Shown here piece by piece: positions 1 through 8,248 of a stretch of DNA of 64,000 bases. Made by a program: the position numbers and the translations under genes. This DNA is from Synergistaceae bacterium DZ-S4 (lineage in GTDB: Bacteria; Synergistota; Synergistia; Synergistales; Synergistaceae). Each line of letters begins with the position of its first letter. The first letter of the stretch is position 1. The notes under the pieces are model-generated. The model ran no database searches and was not told where the DNA came from. It saw nothing but the letters and a program-made list of their open reading frames with translations. Location of the stretch: contig JAPCWD010000003.1 of assembly GCA_025943965.1 (NCBI GenBank), positions 1 to 64,000 on the forward strand, in the 5' to 3' direction.

Positions 1-55
1 TGCTCATCTTTTCCCGCTTTGCTTCACGTTCCGGATCACGATTTCTTCTCGCCAT
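1..55 (-). CDS. 5' end of an unidentified gene (runs off left edge)
   Basis: Only the first 18 codons are in the window. The product begins MARRNRDPEREAKREKMS, a strongly basic, charged start. A good AGGAGG ribosome-binding site lies 7 bases upstream of the ATG at 55, which supports a real start. Too little is visible to assign a family. It lies beside genes of mobile-element type. Confidence 0.5.
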   Translation of the reverse strand, partial: MARRNRDPEREAKREKMS

Positions 56-59
56 AATA

Positions 60-106
60 AAACCTCCTGATCAGTGCTCTCTATTTTGCACCTTTCAGGA
101 GGTTTA
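60..106. repeat. Perfect 11-bp inverted repeat around a ribosome-binding site
   Basis: AAACCTCCTGA at 60-70 is repeated in inverse as TCAGGAGGTTT at 96-106, with about 25 bases between. The left arm contains the Shine-Dalgarno sequence of the gene starting at 55, so the hairpin could occlude it in mRNA. It is not a normal terminator (no T-run) and no transposase is nearby. Confidence 0.55.
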
Positions 107-203
107 CACAATTTGTGGGATGGTCTCATTGGCCATTGTAGTTATTGGCAACTGCCAGCAAGGCCTTTTATATGCCCCGCTCACAACTGCGTCTACGTTC
201 TTT

Positions 204-995
204 TCAAACTCGGCTTGTATTTGAGACTGGATATTTGCCGGCAATGCCTGATAAAATATTTGTCTTCCGTTTTTTACTCTTAAGAAATTCATAAAGCTCA
301 ATAGCATTTTCTTCTGCGCTGTCTTCAAAAGATAGATTAAGGTCATTGCCGCCATGCATATCTTCATGATCCGAAAAACGTACCTTATAAACCTTATCCT
401 CGTCAATTAGGTCTCCATACTCATCGATGTTATGCGTGTGAGTCATTGATAAGTACTGACTGTTAGATAACCTGCTCTCCTCTTCGTCAATGACTGCAAA
501 CCCCTGTGATTCCGCTATCTCCTCAAAGAGTTTCATCTTGTCAGCAATATATTCATTGACAGCATTATTCATTATTTTCCATGCTTCATCTATGATACTT
601 TCTTCATTGGGGTCGCATTGTTTACGGCTTTCAAAGCTGATTCGCGGGTCACATACATATCTGCGAGCATCATCTGTTTTGATCCATTCGTCTACCGGCA
701 TATCTCCAGCCAGCTCTTCGATATCATCAAGCCATTCTATATATTCCCTGAGCTTTAATTCATCCGACAAAAGCAAATCATGCTCTGCCTGAATTTCTTC
801 CATCAAAATTGAATCATAAATCTCGCTGATCAAAGCCCACCCGTTCATCCTTACATCAACGCCATAATCTTTTTTGTCTATCTGTTTAGCCTTTTCAATG
901 ACATTATCAAGATAACCGGCATCTGCTTCTCCTCTCGCCTGAGAATACATTCCCATGGATTCGTTGTCGTTCTGCGTGAAGGATATAGGGAGCAT
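204..995 (-). CDS. Hypothetical acidic protein of mobile-element type
   Basis: About 263 residues, acidic, with no motif I recognise. The open frame extends upstream to 1082, but I prefer the ATG at 995: it follows a GGAGG site and sits one base after the stop of the preceding gene (997-999), so the two look translationally coupled. No membrane segment or signal peptide is visible. Its partner resembles proteins common on conjugative elements and plasmids of Firmicutes-like bacteria, so this is probably also element cargo; function unknown. Confidence 0.55.
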   Translation of the reverse strand: MLPISFTQNDNESMGMYSQARGEADAGYLDNVIEKAKQIDKKDYGVDVRMNGWALISEIYDSILMEEIQAEHDLLLSDELKLREYIEWLDDIEELAGDMPVDEWIKTDDARRYVCDPRISFESRKQCDPNEESIIDEAWKIMNNAVNEYIADKMKLFEEIAESQGFAVIDEEESRLSNSQYLSMTHTHNIDEYGDLIDEDKVYKVRFSDHEDMHGGNDLNLSFEDSAEENAIELYEFLKSKKRKTNILSGIAGKYPVSNTSRV

Positions 996-996
996 T

Positions 997-1665
997 TCAG
1001 CGACGTCCTCCGGAGTGATCGTCTCCGTGCTTGTGCGCTTCTCGTTCCACATCCTGGCCATAGGTATGTACATCCGGCCCACATCCTGTCCATAGGTATG
1101 TACATCCGACTGGCAGCCCAGGCAGTATTGGCCGCGATCTCAGGAACACAGATGAAGAATAATTTTTTTCCTCGTATTCGATAATTTCAAACCATTTGCC
1201 GTGTATATCATTTTTCCCCAATCCTTTGTCAGGGTAAAACCAGTTGTCCTTTATGACACCACATTCTTCAATTTCCTGTCTACGAGGATAATTCCTGCTC
1301 CCCCACCACTCTGTGTATCGAACTTTGGCCCTGCGCTCTGTCTGTGCTATTTTTTCTGGAAGTCTCCAGTCTTCTATATCCGATTCAGTGATCTCACTTG
1401 CGTCTACAGAATAGAAAGAGGTTTCATTAAAATAACCTGACGTGTGGTGCCATGACGACTCATACAAGGCCAGATCCATCAGCGCTTCAAGAGGCATCTT
1501 CTCAATGACGGACAGCGATACATTTAACTCAACCTCTTCTTCTTCTAGCTGTCGTTTGATTTCCTCAATGATTTCCCTTTTTGTCCACTTTGATTTCGGT
1601 TTTTCCCCAGATTCGTATGCCTCAACGGCATTGTTACTCATAGAAAACCCGTAATATCCTGCCAT
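997..1665 (-). CDS. Hypothetical mobile-element protein (MAGYY..SMSNNA type)
   Basis: About 222 residues. The start is set at the ATG at 1665, nine bases after AGGAGG; longer starts upstream lack a site. The N-terminus (SMSNNAVEAYESGEKPKSKW) matches from memory a family of uncharacterised proteins found on Firmicutes conjugative elements and plasmids; a conserved ESSWHHT segment around residue 80 also fits. The C-terminal part from about residue 190 is odd: it is encoded by a 32-bp tandem duplication and reads as low-quality Cys/Tyr/Gly-rich sequence, so the original C-terminus has probably been altered. No known function. Confidence 0.6.
   Translation of the reverse strand: MAGYYGFSMSNNAVEAYESGEKPKSKWTKREIIEEIKRQLEEEEVELNVSLSVIEKMPLEALMDLALYESSWHHTSGYFNETSFYSVDASEITESDIEDWRLPEKIAQTERRAKVRYTEWWGSRNYPRRQEIEECGVIKDNWFYPDKGLGKNDIHGKWFEIIEYEEKNYSSSVFLRSRPILPGLPVGCTYLWTGCGPDVHTYGQDVEREAHKHGDDHSGGRR
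1048..1111. repeat. Two tandem copies of a 32-bp unit
   Basis: The unit ACATCCTG(G/T)CCATAGG followed by TATGTACATCCG repeats with a 32-bp period and only a few differences. It lies inside the 3' part of the 997-1665 gene. As 32 is not a multiple of 3, the two copies are read in different frames. Confidence 0.8.
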
Positions 1666-1774
1666 ATTTTTCATCCTCCTTGAAATTATCATTAAACCCC
1701 TCAAAAAAAATGTCGAGGTACCAGATAAGGATTAAATGGAATATAAAAAAATTATGATTTTCGATGGAAACTGT

Positions 1775-1806
1775 AAAGGGGCAGAGGGCTACTTCTCTGC
1801 CCCTTT
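1775..1806 (-). terminator. Terminator-like hairpin after the ankyrin gene
   Basis: A perfect 12-bp stem (AAAGGGGCAGAG at 1775-1786 pairing with 1795-1806) and an 8-base loop, placed 8 bases beyond the ankyrin stop codon. The T-run on the minus strand is short, so efficiency is uncertain. Confidence 0.65.
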
Positions 1807-1813
1807 GAAGTAC

Positions 1814-3220
1814 TTAAATATCGTATTCGTAGCCAGTGGCGACAGGCTTTCTCCTATCCGCACTGTTGATAGTCTCTTCTGTCAGCAACCGCTGAATGTG
1901 GTGGTTAAATTTGTCATAGGCTTCAGGATGATAAGTTTTCAAAATATCAAGGTAACTGTTGATATAACCAATGTGTCTATTAATTATTTCTGCGTTTTTA
2001 AAAAAGTCGATCAAAATATCTGCATGACCCTTAAAAAACAATATATTAAGGGCTGTGACACCACGGGAGTATCTTTTGGTAAGGTCATATCCCTTACTCA
2101 ATAATACTTTAATGATTCTTTGGTTACCTTTATGAGCGGCCAAATACAACAGCTTATACCTATTTTTATATGGAATATATTCATCTGCACCGATTCCAAG
2201 GAGATATCCAGTCAACTTTTCCCTGCTGTTTTCGATTGCTAAATGCAGCGGGGTCTTACCTTCCTTATCTTTGATACTAGGATCTGCGCCGTTTTGTACG
2301 AGCAGTTTCGCAAGTTTGCACTGACCGCTTTCTGCCGCCATATGCAGCGGAGTCATGCCAACCCAATTTTTCTTTTTTAAATTTGCTTTCGCATCGACAA
2401 GCAATTTCGCTATAGCAAGATTCCTGTTTTTTACAGCCGCATGCAGTGGTGTGTTTCCTTCTAAACCACCCAGTTTGTTCACTTTGGCTCCTTTCTCTAA
2501 AAGCACTTTCGTTATAGCTTTCTTGTTTAAATCAACGGCTATGAATAGTGGTGTACAGTTAAATCCTGATGCAATCTCTATTTTTGCTCGGTTCTTTACA
2601 AGCAGTTTAACTATCGCCTTATTATTGTTACAAACTGCGGTGAGCAACGGGTTATAACAATAGTAGTCCTTGATATCCGCTTTGGCTTTAGATTTTAGCA
2701 ACAGTTTTACCATACGGACATCGTTATTCTTTACAGCAAGATGTAAAGGGGTATCACGATCAATTCTATCTTGTGTATTTAAATCGGCTCCGTTTTTTAT
2801 TAACTGTTTAGCTATCTTTATGTTTCGCATTTTTACTGCAACATAAAGCGCTGTGCAGCCTGTCTGACTCTGTAGATTAACATCAGCACCAGCATCAAGA
2901 ATCTGTTTCACAAAAGCTCCGTTTCCAGTCTCCACGGCATAGAATAATGATGGCTCACCTATACAGTTAGTGGTGTTTACTTGAAAGCCTGCTTTAATGA
3001 TCATCTTAACTACTCTCTCCATTAGTCTTGAAGGAGAAATATCCTTAGAAACTGCACAATGAAGCAAAGAGGTTCCATATTCGTTGCCATAGGCGTTAAC
3101 ATCTGCGCCTTTCTCAATGAGATCTTTTATTTCTTCTACATCGCTCTCTTGTACCGTTTTCTCCTCACGAATCTTAAAAATCTTATCTGCCAGTTCTTCG
3201 CTTACGTTTTTCTTAGTCAT
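1814..3220 (-). CDS. Ankyrin-repeat protein
   Basis: About 468 residues made almost entirely of ankyrin repeats: at least ten units with the TPLHxAV..... LLxxGAdvN pattern run from about residue 40 to 390. No signal peptide or catalytic domain is visible, so a protein-binding role in the cytoplasm is likely; the target is unknown. I place the start at the ATG at 3220, which has GGAGGAA six bases upstream; the frame opens at 3262 but that ATG has no site. It stands alone, preceded by about 500 bases of very AT-rich DNA, followed by a strong hairpin. Bacterial genes of this kind are often horizontally acquired. Confidence 0.85.
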   Translation of the reverse strand: MTKKNVSEELADKIFKIREEKTVQESDVEEIKDLIEKGADVNAYGNEYGTSLLHCAVSKDISPSRLMERVVKMIIKAGFQVNTTNCIGEPSLFYAVETGNGAFVKQILDAGADVNLQSQTGCTALYVAVKMRNIKIAKQLIKNGADLNTQDRIDRDTPLHLAVKNNDVRMVKLLLKSKAKADIKDYYCYNPLLTAVCNNNKAIVKLLVKNRAKIEIASGFNCTPLFIAVDLNKKAITKVLLEKGAKVNKLGGLEGNTPLHAAVKNRNLAIAKLLVDAKANLKKKNWVGMTPLHMAAESGQCKLAKLLVQNGADPSIKDKEGKTPLHLAIENSREKLTGYLLGIGADEYIPYKNRYKLLYLAAHKGNQRIIKVLLSKGYDLTKRYSRGVTALNILFFKGHADILIDFFKNAEIINRHIGYINSYLDILKTYHPEAYDKFNHHIQRLLTEETINSADRRKPVATGYEYDI

Positions 3221-3264
3221 AGTAGATTCCTCCACAGATTTAATTTTAGGTTCTGTTGCCATTA

Positions 3265-3750
3265 AGTTGAATATTTTTCATAGCATGTCAATATTTAAGT
3301 TACTTTCGTCGGTATAATTTGATATATTTTAAATAAGCTTTTATATTATTTTTATTCATCATCTCTTCACTTTTTATTATACAAAATTTAAAAACAATTA
3401 AACAAGTCCTATTAACAAATCAACTAGAATAATATTTTTAAAATCACTTTAAATAAACATATATATCATTCAATAGACTTTTAATGCATCATAGTCATAT
3501 TATATAGAATTTTAAAACTGCTAAACAAGTACCCTCTATATTATTTTTTATTTATTTATTCATTTCTGTTGATTTATCTATCCAATGTCATTGTATTAAA
3601 AAATATTGCTAAACAACAAGAAATATAGCGGTTTTCAAATTCAGTTATAAATTATAAATATTCAGGCTTTTACTTTGTTTTATACTGCTATATTGCCACA
3701 AAAGCATCAAGATAAAACTATAAAACTCATACAGACAATAATAGGGATAT
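3265..3750. other. AT-rich gene-free stretch with short repeats
   Basis: About 485 bases of very low GC with no credible gene. Variants of a (T)GCTAAACAA motif recur: near 3400 (ATTAAACAAG), 3518 (TGCTAAACAAG), 3606 (TTGCTAAACAACAA), and again at 4049 (TTGTTAAACAACAA) just upstream of the HTH gene. They could be binding sites for that HTH protein, but this is inference. Confidence 0.5.
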
Positions 3751-3751
3751 G

Positions 3752-3979
3752 TCACTGAGCACCTTGCATAAGCCAGTCGTCAAGTTCATCCGCTCTGTAA
3801 AAGATCTTTCCACCTCTGCGATAATATGGCGGTGGAGTTTCTGTACCTCTTTTTGTGATTATTTTTCCCAACCGCCTCCAGCCCCTTAGTGTCCATACGC
3901 TTAATGACAAATGTTCTGCTGCCTTTTTCTCATCAAGCCATATCAATTTCTTTGCGTTTTCGTCTTTTTTTAGGTTCAT
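3752..3979 (-). CDS. Excisionase/AlpA-like helix-turn-helix protein
   Basis: About 75 residues. The pattern LDEKKAAEHLSLSVWTLRGW, then a basic turn, then GGKIFYRADELDDWL is the MerR-type winged HTH of excisionases and AlpA-like regulators, which bind DNA and direct excision or activate an integrase. The ATG at 3979 is chosen because GGGGGAA lies five bases upstream; the frame could extend to 4027 without a site. It lies about 250 bases from a tRNA cluster, a usual integration target, but no integrase is in the window. An element remnant is likely. Confidence 0.75.
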   Translation of the reverse strand: MNLKKDENAKKLIWLDEKKAAEHLSLSVWTLRGWRRLGKIITKRGTETPPPYYRRGGKIFYRADELDDWLMQGAQ

Positions 3980-4177
3980 TATTATTCCCCCAATTGTCTC
4001 CAAGAGCCATTCAGTACTTTTCAACATCTAGTATACGAAAACGAATATTGTTAAACAACAAAAAAACTCAAGAAAAACATGATTTTCATACAAAATACGT
4101 ATTTTTACTGAGGCTTTTTTGTGAAGTTATGATTTTTGGAGTGTCAGTATGATGTGAGGTGAGTAAAATATGAGTAA

Positions 4178-4216
4178 AATAAAAAACGGCCCGTAGGTGA
4201 AAACCTACGAACCGTT
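4178..4216 (-). terminator. Rho-independent terminator of the tRNA cluster
   Basis: Stem of about 14 pairs (4185-4198 with 4203-4216, one bulge each side) with a GAAA-type loop, followed on the minus strand by TTTTTTATTTTA. It lies 9 bases after tRNA-Gly. Confidence 0.85.
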
Positions 4217-4224
4217 GATATCTC

Positions 4225-4299
4225 TGGAGCGGAAGACGGGATTCGGACCCGCGACCCCAACCTTGGCAAGGTTGTGCTCTACCACTGAGCTACTTCCGC
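4225..4299 (-). tRNA. tRNA-Gly (GCC)
   Basis: Cloverleaf with acceptor GCGGAAG/CTTCCGC, T-loop TCCGAAT, anticodon loop TTGCCAA giving GCC, and encoded CCA. Last gene of a four-tRNA minus-strand cluster. Confidence 0.95.
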
Positions 4300-4319
4300 A
4301 ATATGGTTTTGTAAGTTAC

Positions 4320-4395
<76 letters not shown>

Positions 4396-4416
4396 ATCTC
4401 AGTGGCGTTGAAAAAG

Positions 4417-4493
4417 TGGCGGAGCTGACGGGACTTGAACCCGCGACCTCCGGCGTGACAGGCCGGCGCTCTGACCAATTGAGCTACAGCTCC
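4417..4493 (-). tRNA. tRNA-Asp (GTC)
   Basis: Acceptor GGAGCTG/CAGCTCC, G discriminator, encoded CCA; anticodon loop CTGTCAC gives GTC. Second gene of the cluster. Confidence 0.95.
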
Positions 4494-4508
4494 ACTTTTT
4501 AGGTTGTA

Positions 4509-4583
4509 TGGTGGGCGGAATAGGTTTCGAACCTACGACCCCCTGCGTGTAAGGCAGGTGCTCTCCCGCTGAGCTATCCGCCC
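4509..4583 (-). tRNA. tRNA-Val (TAC)
   Basis: Acceptor GGGCGGA/TCCGCCC, A discriminator, encoded CCA; anticodon loop CTTACAC gives TAC. First gene of the cluster, directly behind a consensus promoter. Confidence 0.95.
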
Positions 4584-4622
4584 GCACCGCGTAGTCGTAC
4601 CGCATCTGCAACAACGTTAGCT

Positions 4623-4650
4623 ATTATACCGATTTCGCCTGACATGTCAA
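4623..4650 (-). promoter_or_regulatory. Sigma-70-type promoter of the tRNA cluster
   Basis: On the minus strand TTGACA (4650-4645), a 16-base spacer and TATAAT (4628-4623). It is about 40 bases upstream of tRNA-Val and matches the layout of the other tRNA promoter at 21029. Confidence 0.8.
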
Positions 4651-4679
4651 CAGGTTTGGGAATCATTTTCGCTTTCCGG

Positions 4680-5972
4680 TCACCTTCTGATGAAGAGTGC
4701 TTTTCCCCAGTCGGCTCCTAAACCGACCCAAATAACGGGTATCCCGGCCTCTTCCTCTATGAATTTTATAAACTCCTTCACCTGGATCGGAAGGTTCCTG
4801 AGGTCACTGCATCCCGAGAGATCTTCCCTCCATCCCTCAAATGTTCTGTATACGGGACGTGCGTTCCACATATCCCTGCCTGCCATGTCAGGGACATCTT
4901 TTTTTTCACCGCCGACATTATATGCGGTACAGACCTTAAGTTCATCTATACCCGTCAGGACATCGAGCTTAGTCAGGGCAAGGGCGTGAACTCCGTTTTC
5001 CTTTATCGCATATTTTAAGGCAGGTATGTCAAGCCAGCCCACCCGCCTCGGTTCCATCGAAACTCCGGAGAACTCCTTTCCCCTGTTCCTCATGAAGGCT
5101 GCGACAGCACTTGATTCTTCCGTTACAAAGGGGCCGCTGTCGTTTCTTGTAGAATATGCCTTGGCAACTCCTATTATCCTCATCGGCGAGTTCCACCTGA
5201 GGCCGGTACCGGCCAGTGCTGCCGCCGACAGGGAAGATATGGGCATTACGTATGGATAGGATCCTCTTTCAACATCATTTAGCGCTCCGTCGCATGCCTC
5301 GAAGAGGATGCCAAGGTTCTTTGAGACTGAGCTCGCGACTATCTCTTCAGGATCCCCAATGTATGGTATCAGCCACTCTCCGAGCCTGAGGCATTTTTTG
5401 TACAGCTCATCCGGATCAATGGGTTTTTCTCCGTAAATTTTAGTGAAGTATTCGTTCTTGACGGCGAGGACCTCTTTGATCTTGTCATGGAGGATATCCG
5501 GACGGAGAAGGTCGACAGCCCTTATTCCCATCCTCCTGTACTTGTCGGAACAGCAGTGTCCGAATCCCTGTTCCGTCATGGTCATGTTCCTGTCATGCCC
5601 GAAGATGCGGCCGTCGAGTACGTCAAGCTTCTTATGGTAGTCCAGGATGAGGTGACATGATTTGCTGATGGTCAGTCTGGCCTTAAGCACACCCGCTTCC
5701 TTGAGCATCGCTATTTCGTCCGAGACCTTTTCAAGGTCAAGCGTCACTCCACCGCATATAAGACAGTTTTTGCCGTCGTGGTGTATGCCGGTGGGGAGAT
5801 AGCCGATCCTGTACTTTTCGCCGCAGGCCAGTATCGTCCGTCCGCCGTTTGATGAGCCCTGAAAACGGACGACCACGTCAGACCTGTTGGCGATGAAGTC
5901 AGCTATCCTGCCCTTGCCCTCATTGCCCCACTGCGTTCCTATGATCATGTTGGTCTCAGAACCTGTCATCAT
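4680..5972 (-). CDS. Divergent adenylosuccinate synthetase (PurA) homologue
   Basis: 430 residues, normal PurA length, with recognisable PurA segments: GTQWGNEGKGR at 12-22, RGSYPYV, KAYSTRNDSGPF and ALTKLDVLTG (GTP-base recognition). PurA joins IMP and aspartate using GTP. However, residues essential in the E. coli enzyme differ: catalytic Asp13 is Asn17, the catalytic His41 (NAGHT) is Arg45 (NGGRT), the TGRGIGPAY loop reads TEQGFGHCC, and GAQG reads ACDG. It is therefore probably not a normal PurA; it may use another substrate or be regulatory. It is the last gene of the envelope operon and overlaps yibQ by 4 bases. Confidence 0.8.
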   Translation of the reverse strand: MMTGSETNMIIGTQWGNEGKGRIADFIANRSDVVVRFQGSSNGGRTILACGEKYRIGYLPTGIHHDGKNCLICGGVTLDLEKVSDEIAMLKEAGVLKARLTISKSCHLILDYHKKLDVLDGRIFGHDRNMTMTEQGFGHCCSDKYRRMGIRAVDLLRPDILHDKIKEVLAVKNEYFTKIYGEKPIDPDELYKKCLRLGEWLIPYIGDPEEIVASSVSKNLGILFEACDGALNDVERGSYPYVMPISSLSAAALAGTGLRWNSPMRIIGVAKAYSTRNDSGPFVTEESSAVAAFMRNRGKEFSGVSMEPRRVGWLDIPALKYAIKENGVHALALTKLDVLTGIDELKVCTAYNVGGEKKDVPDMAGRDMWNARPVYRTFEGWREDLSGCSDLRNLPIQVKEFIKFIEEEAGIPVIWVGLGADWGKALFIRR

Positions 5973-6988
5973 TCTTCTTCGTCCTTTTGAGCCTTTGAAA
6001 GTATTTCTGCCATTTCCGGCAGCGTGACCAGACGGACGGGAAGATCACGGTATTCCCGGTCCAGCCCTTCAAGAAAGAGGAGGGTAGCCGGCCTGAAATG
6101 ACAGATCACGATCATGTCCCCTCTCTTGACCGCAGTTTTTACGATCTGGTCAAACCTCGCCCTGATCGAGTCCTTGTCCGGAGTCCCGTCGAGGAATCCC
6201 CTGTTTCTGAAAGCGGTGATCCCTGCTGCTTTGGCAGCCTCATAGGCAACGCTCTTTCCCGAAGTCCTGCTGTCCAGGAAACATAGATCCCTCTCTCTGA
6301 GGATGTCTATCACAGGGACCATTGTGTCCCAATCAGAAGTGGCAAGTGAACCTCTGTGGTTGTTTATGCCTATCGGGAAGGGGAGCGAGTCAAGTGCTTT
6401 GGACGTAACTTCCCTTATCATCTGTCGATCCATATTCTTTCCGACCAGATATTCTTTGGGGTCCTTGTCTATCTCCGCCTGCATAGGCAGGTGGAGGAGG
6501 TAGGGTATATCCGAGTCTTTTGCCACGGAAGCGGTTTCGGTCGCATACCTTGAGTAGGGAAGTATGGCCCATGTCATGGGCATGTCAAAAGATGCAATCT
6601 TTTTCGCCATGACAAGGTCGTTTCCTCCGTCATCGACCACTATTGCGAGTATGCCCCGCTTTTCGGGCTTTTCAGGTTTAGCTTTCTCTTCACGGACAGC
6701 CACATCTTCGCTTATGGCCCGGGGGACTTCTTTCTTTTCTTCCCTGATGACTGTCCCCGGTATTTCCTTAGAAACTTCCCGGTCCAGTGAAAACATCTCG
6801 GCGACTCTCGATCTCAGTTTTTCGGCAGCAACTGTGACCCTCTCTGCCCTGCTGACGACAGAGGGCGAAAATTTATCAGGATAAAGCAGACATGCCGCAA
6901 AGAGAAGCGCAAAAGAGAGGACTGCCAGCAATGCCAGTTTGAGCAGGCCTCTCATTAAGCTGTCTTTGCTTCTGTAGTGGCGACCCAT
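5969..6988 (-). CDS. YibQ-type divergent polysaccharide deacetylase family protein
   Basis: About 339 residues. An N-terminal membrane segment (about residues 12-35) suggests an anchored protein facing the periplasm, followed by a variable charged linker and a C-terminal NodB-like domain from about residue 110: IVVDDGG, PYLLHLPMQ, GINNHRGS and ICHFRP are hallmarks of the YibQ/DUF610 family. The family is related to polysaccharide deacetylases and often sits beside EnvC and CtpA-type genes, as here; its reaction is not firmly known. The ATG at 6988 follows AAAGGTGG; a GTG at 6997 is an alternative. Confidence 0.85.
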   Translation of the reverse strand: MGRHYRSKDSLMRGLLKLALLAVLSFALLFAACLLYPDKFSPSVVSRAERVTVAAEKLRSRVAEMFSLDREVSKEIPGTVIREEKKEVPRAISEDVAVREEKAKPEKPEKRGILAIVVDDGGNDLVMAKKIASFDMPMTWAILPYSRYATETASVAKDSDIPYLLHLPMQAEIDKDPKEYLVGKNMDRQMIREVTSKALDSLPFPIGINNHRGSLATSDWDTMVPVIDILRERDLCFLDSRTSGKSVAYEAAKAAGITAFRNRGFLDGTPDKDSIRARFDQIVKTAVKRGDMIVICHFRPATLLFLEGLDREYRDLPVRLVTLPEMAEILSKAQKDEEE

Positions 6989-7002
6989 TCGATCCACCTT
7001 TT

Positions 7003-8211
7003 CTATCTGGTGCTTTTTTTATGTGATGCAACTTCCTTACGGAGTAATGCCAGCCCTTTCTGGAGCTGCCTGTCATTTTGCTTTTCCTTCGTTATCTCCC
7101 CTTCGACCCTGACGTTGGGTTCCAGGCCCTTGTGGTCGATAACTAATCCTGAAGGAGTGGTGTAGCGCGCTATAGTTATGTATATGCCCGAATTGTCAGG
7201 CAGATTGAAGAGAGACTGCACCGATCCCTTGCCGAATGTCTTTGTCCCGACTATTGCCGCCCTTTTGTGGTCCTTGAGCGCTCCCGCGAGTATCTCTGCA
7301 GCGCTTGCACTTCCTTCGTTGACCAGTGCCACGACCGGCAGCTTTGTTGCCCTGCCTTCGGCTGCATAGAGGGTATCGTTCGCCTTGTCGAAACGTCCCT
7401 TCATCCCGACCACCACTCCTCCGTTAATAAACTGGGACGTGACGTCCACACATACGTTGAGAAGGCCTCCGGGATTGTTTCTGAGATCAAGCAAAATTCC
7501 AGCTGCCTTTTTTCTTTTTGCATACTTTATCATTGCTTCAAGCTCAATGTCGGTTTTCAGATTGAACTGGTTTATCTTTATGTATGCGATCCTGCCGCCG
7601 AGCATCTCGAGCCTGACGGTCTTTATTTTTATTATCTCCCTTATTATTTTGAACTCCAGCATCTTGTCTTGATTTTTTCGCCTTACTCCGATTTTGACAG
7701 GTTCACCAGCAGGGCCTCGCAGAAGTTTGACGACCTCATCACTTGTCATTCCTATGACGTTCTTTTCGTCGACCTTTACTATCTCATCAAGAGGCTTAAG
7801 GCCGACCCTGTCTGCTGGGGTATTCTCGATCGGCGCTATGACGATCGTCCTGCCGTCACGCGAAGTAATATATATTCCGAGCCCGCCGTATTCGCCCTCC
7901 ATCTCAAGGTTCTCTTCCTCCAGTTCCTTGGGCTCGACAAAACGGGTGAACGGGTCGCCGACTGAACTTACGATCCCTTTCATAGCTCCGTAATACATTT
8001 TCGTGTCATCTATGGTACCTTTTTTATCCCCGTCGACCTGGTATGTTTCAAGGGCCAGCTTGGTCTGCTTGATTATCGCAAGCTGCTGTGGCGAGAACGG
8101 AAGACCTTTGGGCCAGTCGGCACTTATTGCCTGCGGAGTCATATATATTCCTGAGGCCACAAGAAGTCCCAATATGATGCCTAGGGCAATGTCCCTGTAT
8201 TTTTTAAACAT
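7003..8211 (-). CDS. ctpA: C-terminal processing peptidase (S41 family)
   Basis: 402 residues: N-terminal membrane/signal segment (IALGIILGLLVASGIYM), PDZ domain from about residue 90 to 170 (GGLGIYITSRDG) and S41 serine protease domain. The catalytic Ser lies in GSASAAEILAGALKD and the Lys in GTKTFGKGSVQSLF. Such proteases act outside the membrane, trimming C-termini and controlling peptidoglycan hydrolases. Its place between an EnvC-like activator and YibQ fits a role in cell-wall turnover. All catalytic residues appear intact. Confidence 0.93.
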   Translation of the reverse strand: MFKKYRDIALGIILGLLVASGIYMTPQAISADWPKGLPFSPQQLAIIKQTKLALETYQVDGDKKGTIDDTKMYYGAMKGIVSSVGDPFTRFVEPKELEEENLEMEGEYGGLGIYITSRDGRTIVIAPIENTPADRVGLKPLDEIVKVDEKNVIGMTSDEVVKLLRGPAGEPVKIGVRRKNQDKMLEFKIIREIIKIKTVRLEMLGGRIAYIKINQFNLKTDIELEAMIKYAKRKKAAGILLDLRNNPGGLLNVCVDVTSQFINGGVVVGMKGRFDKANDTLYAAEGRATKLPVVALVNEGSASAAEILAGALKDHKRAAIVGTKTFGKGSVQSLFNLPDNSGIYITIARYTTPSGLVIDHKGLEPNVRVEGEITKEKQNDRQLQKGLALLRKEVASHKKSTR

Positions 8212-8248
8212 AAGACCACAAACCTTTCTTTTTGCTTTTCTTTATCCG

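Noticed and set aside
60..106. Inverted repeat as an insertion-sequence end
   Set aside because: No transposase or target duplication is visible; it can be explained as a hairpin over a ribosome-binding site.
204..1704. Idea that the first two genes are one gene split by the 32-bp duplication
   Set aside because: Removing one copy does not bring the two frames together, and the second gene has its own GGAGG site and start one base after the first stop.
7267..7965. 232-residue plus-strand frame
   Set aside because: Antisense to ctpA, which has full domain support.
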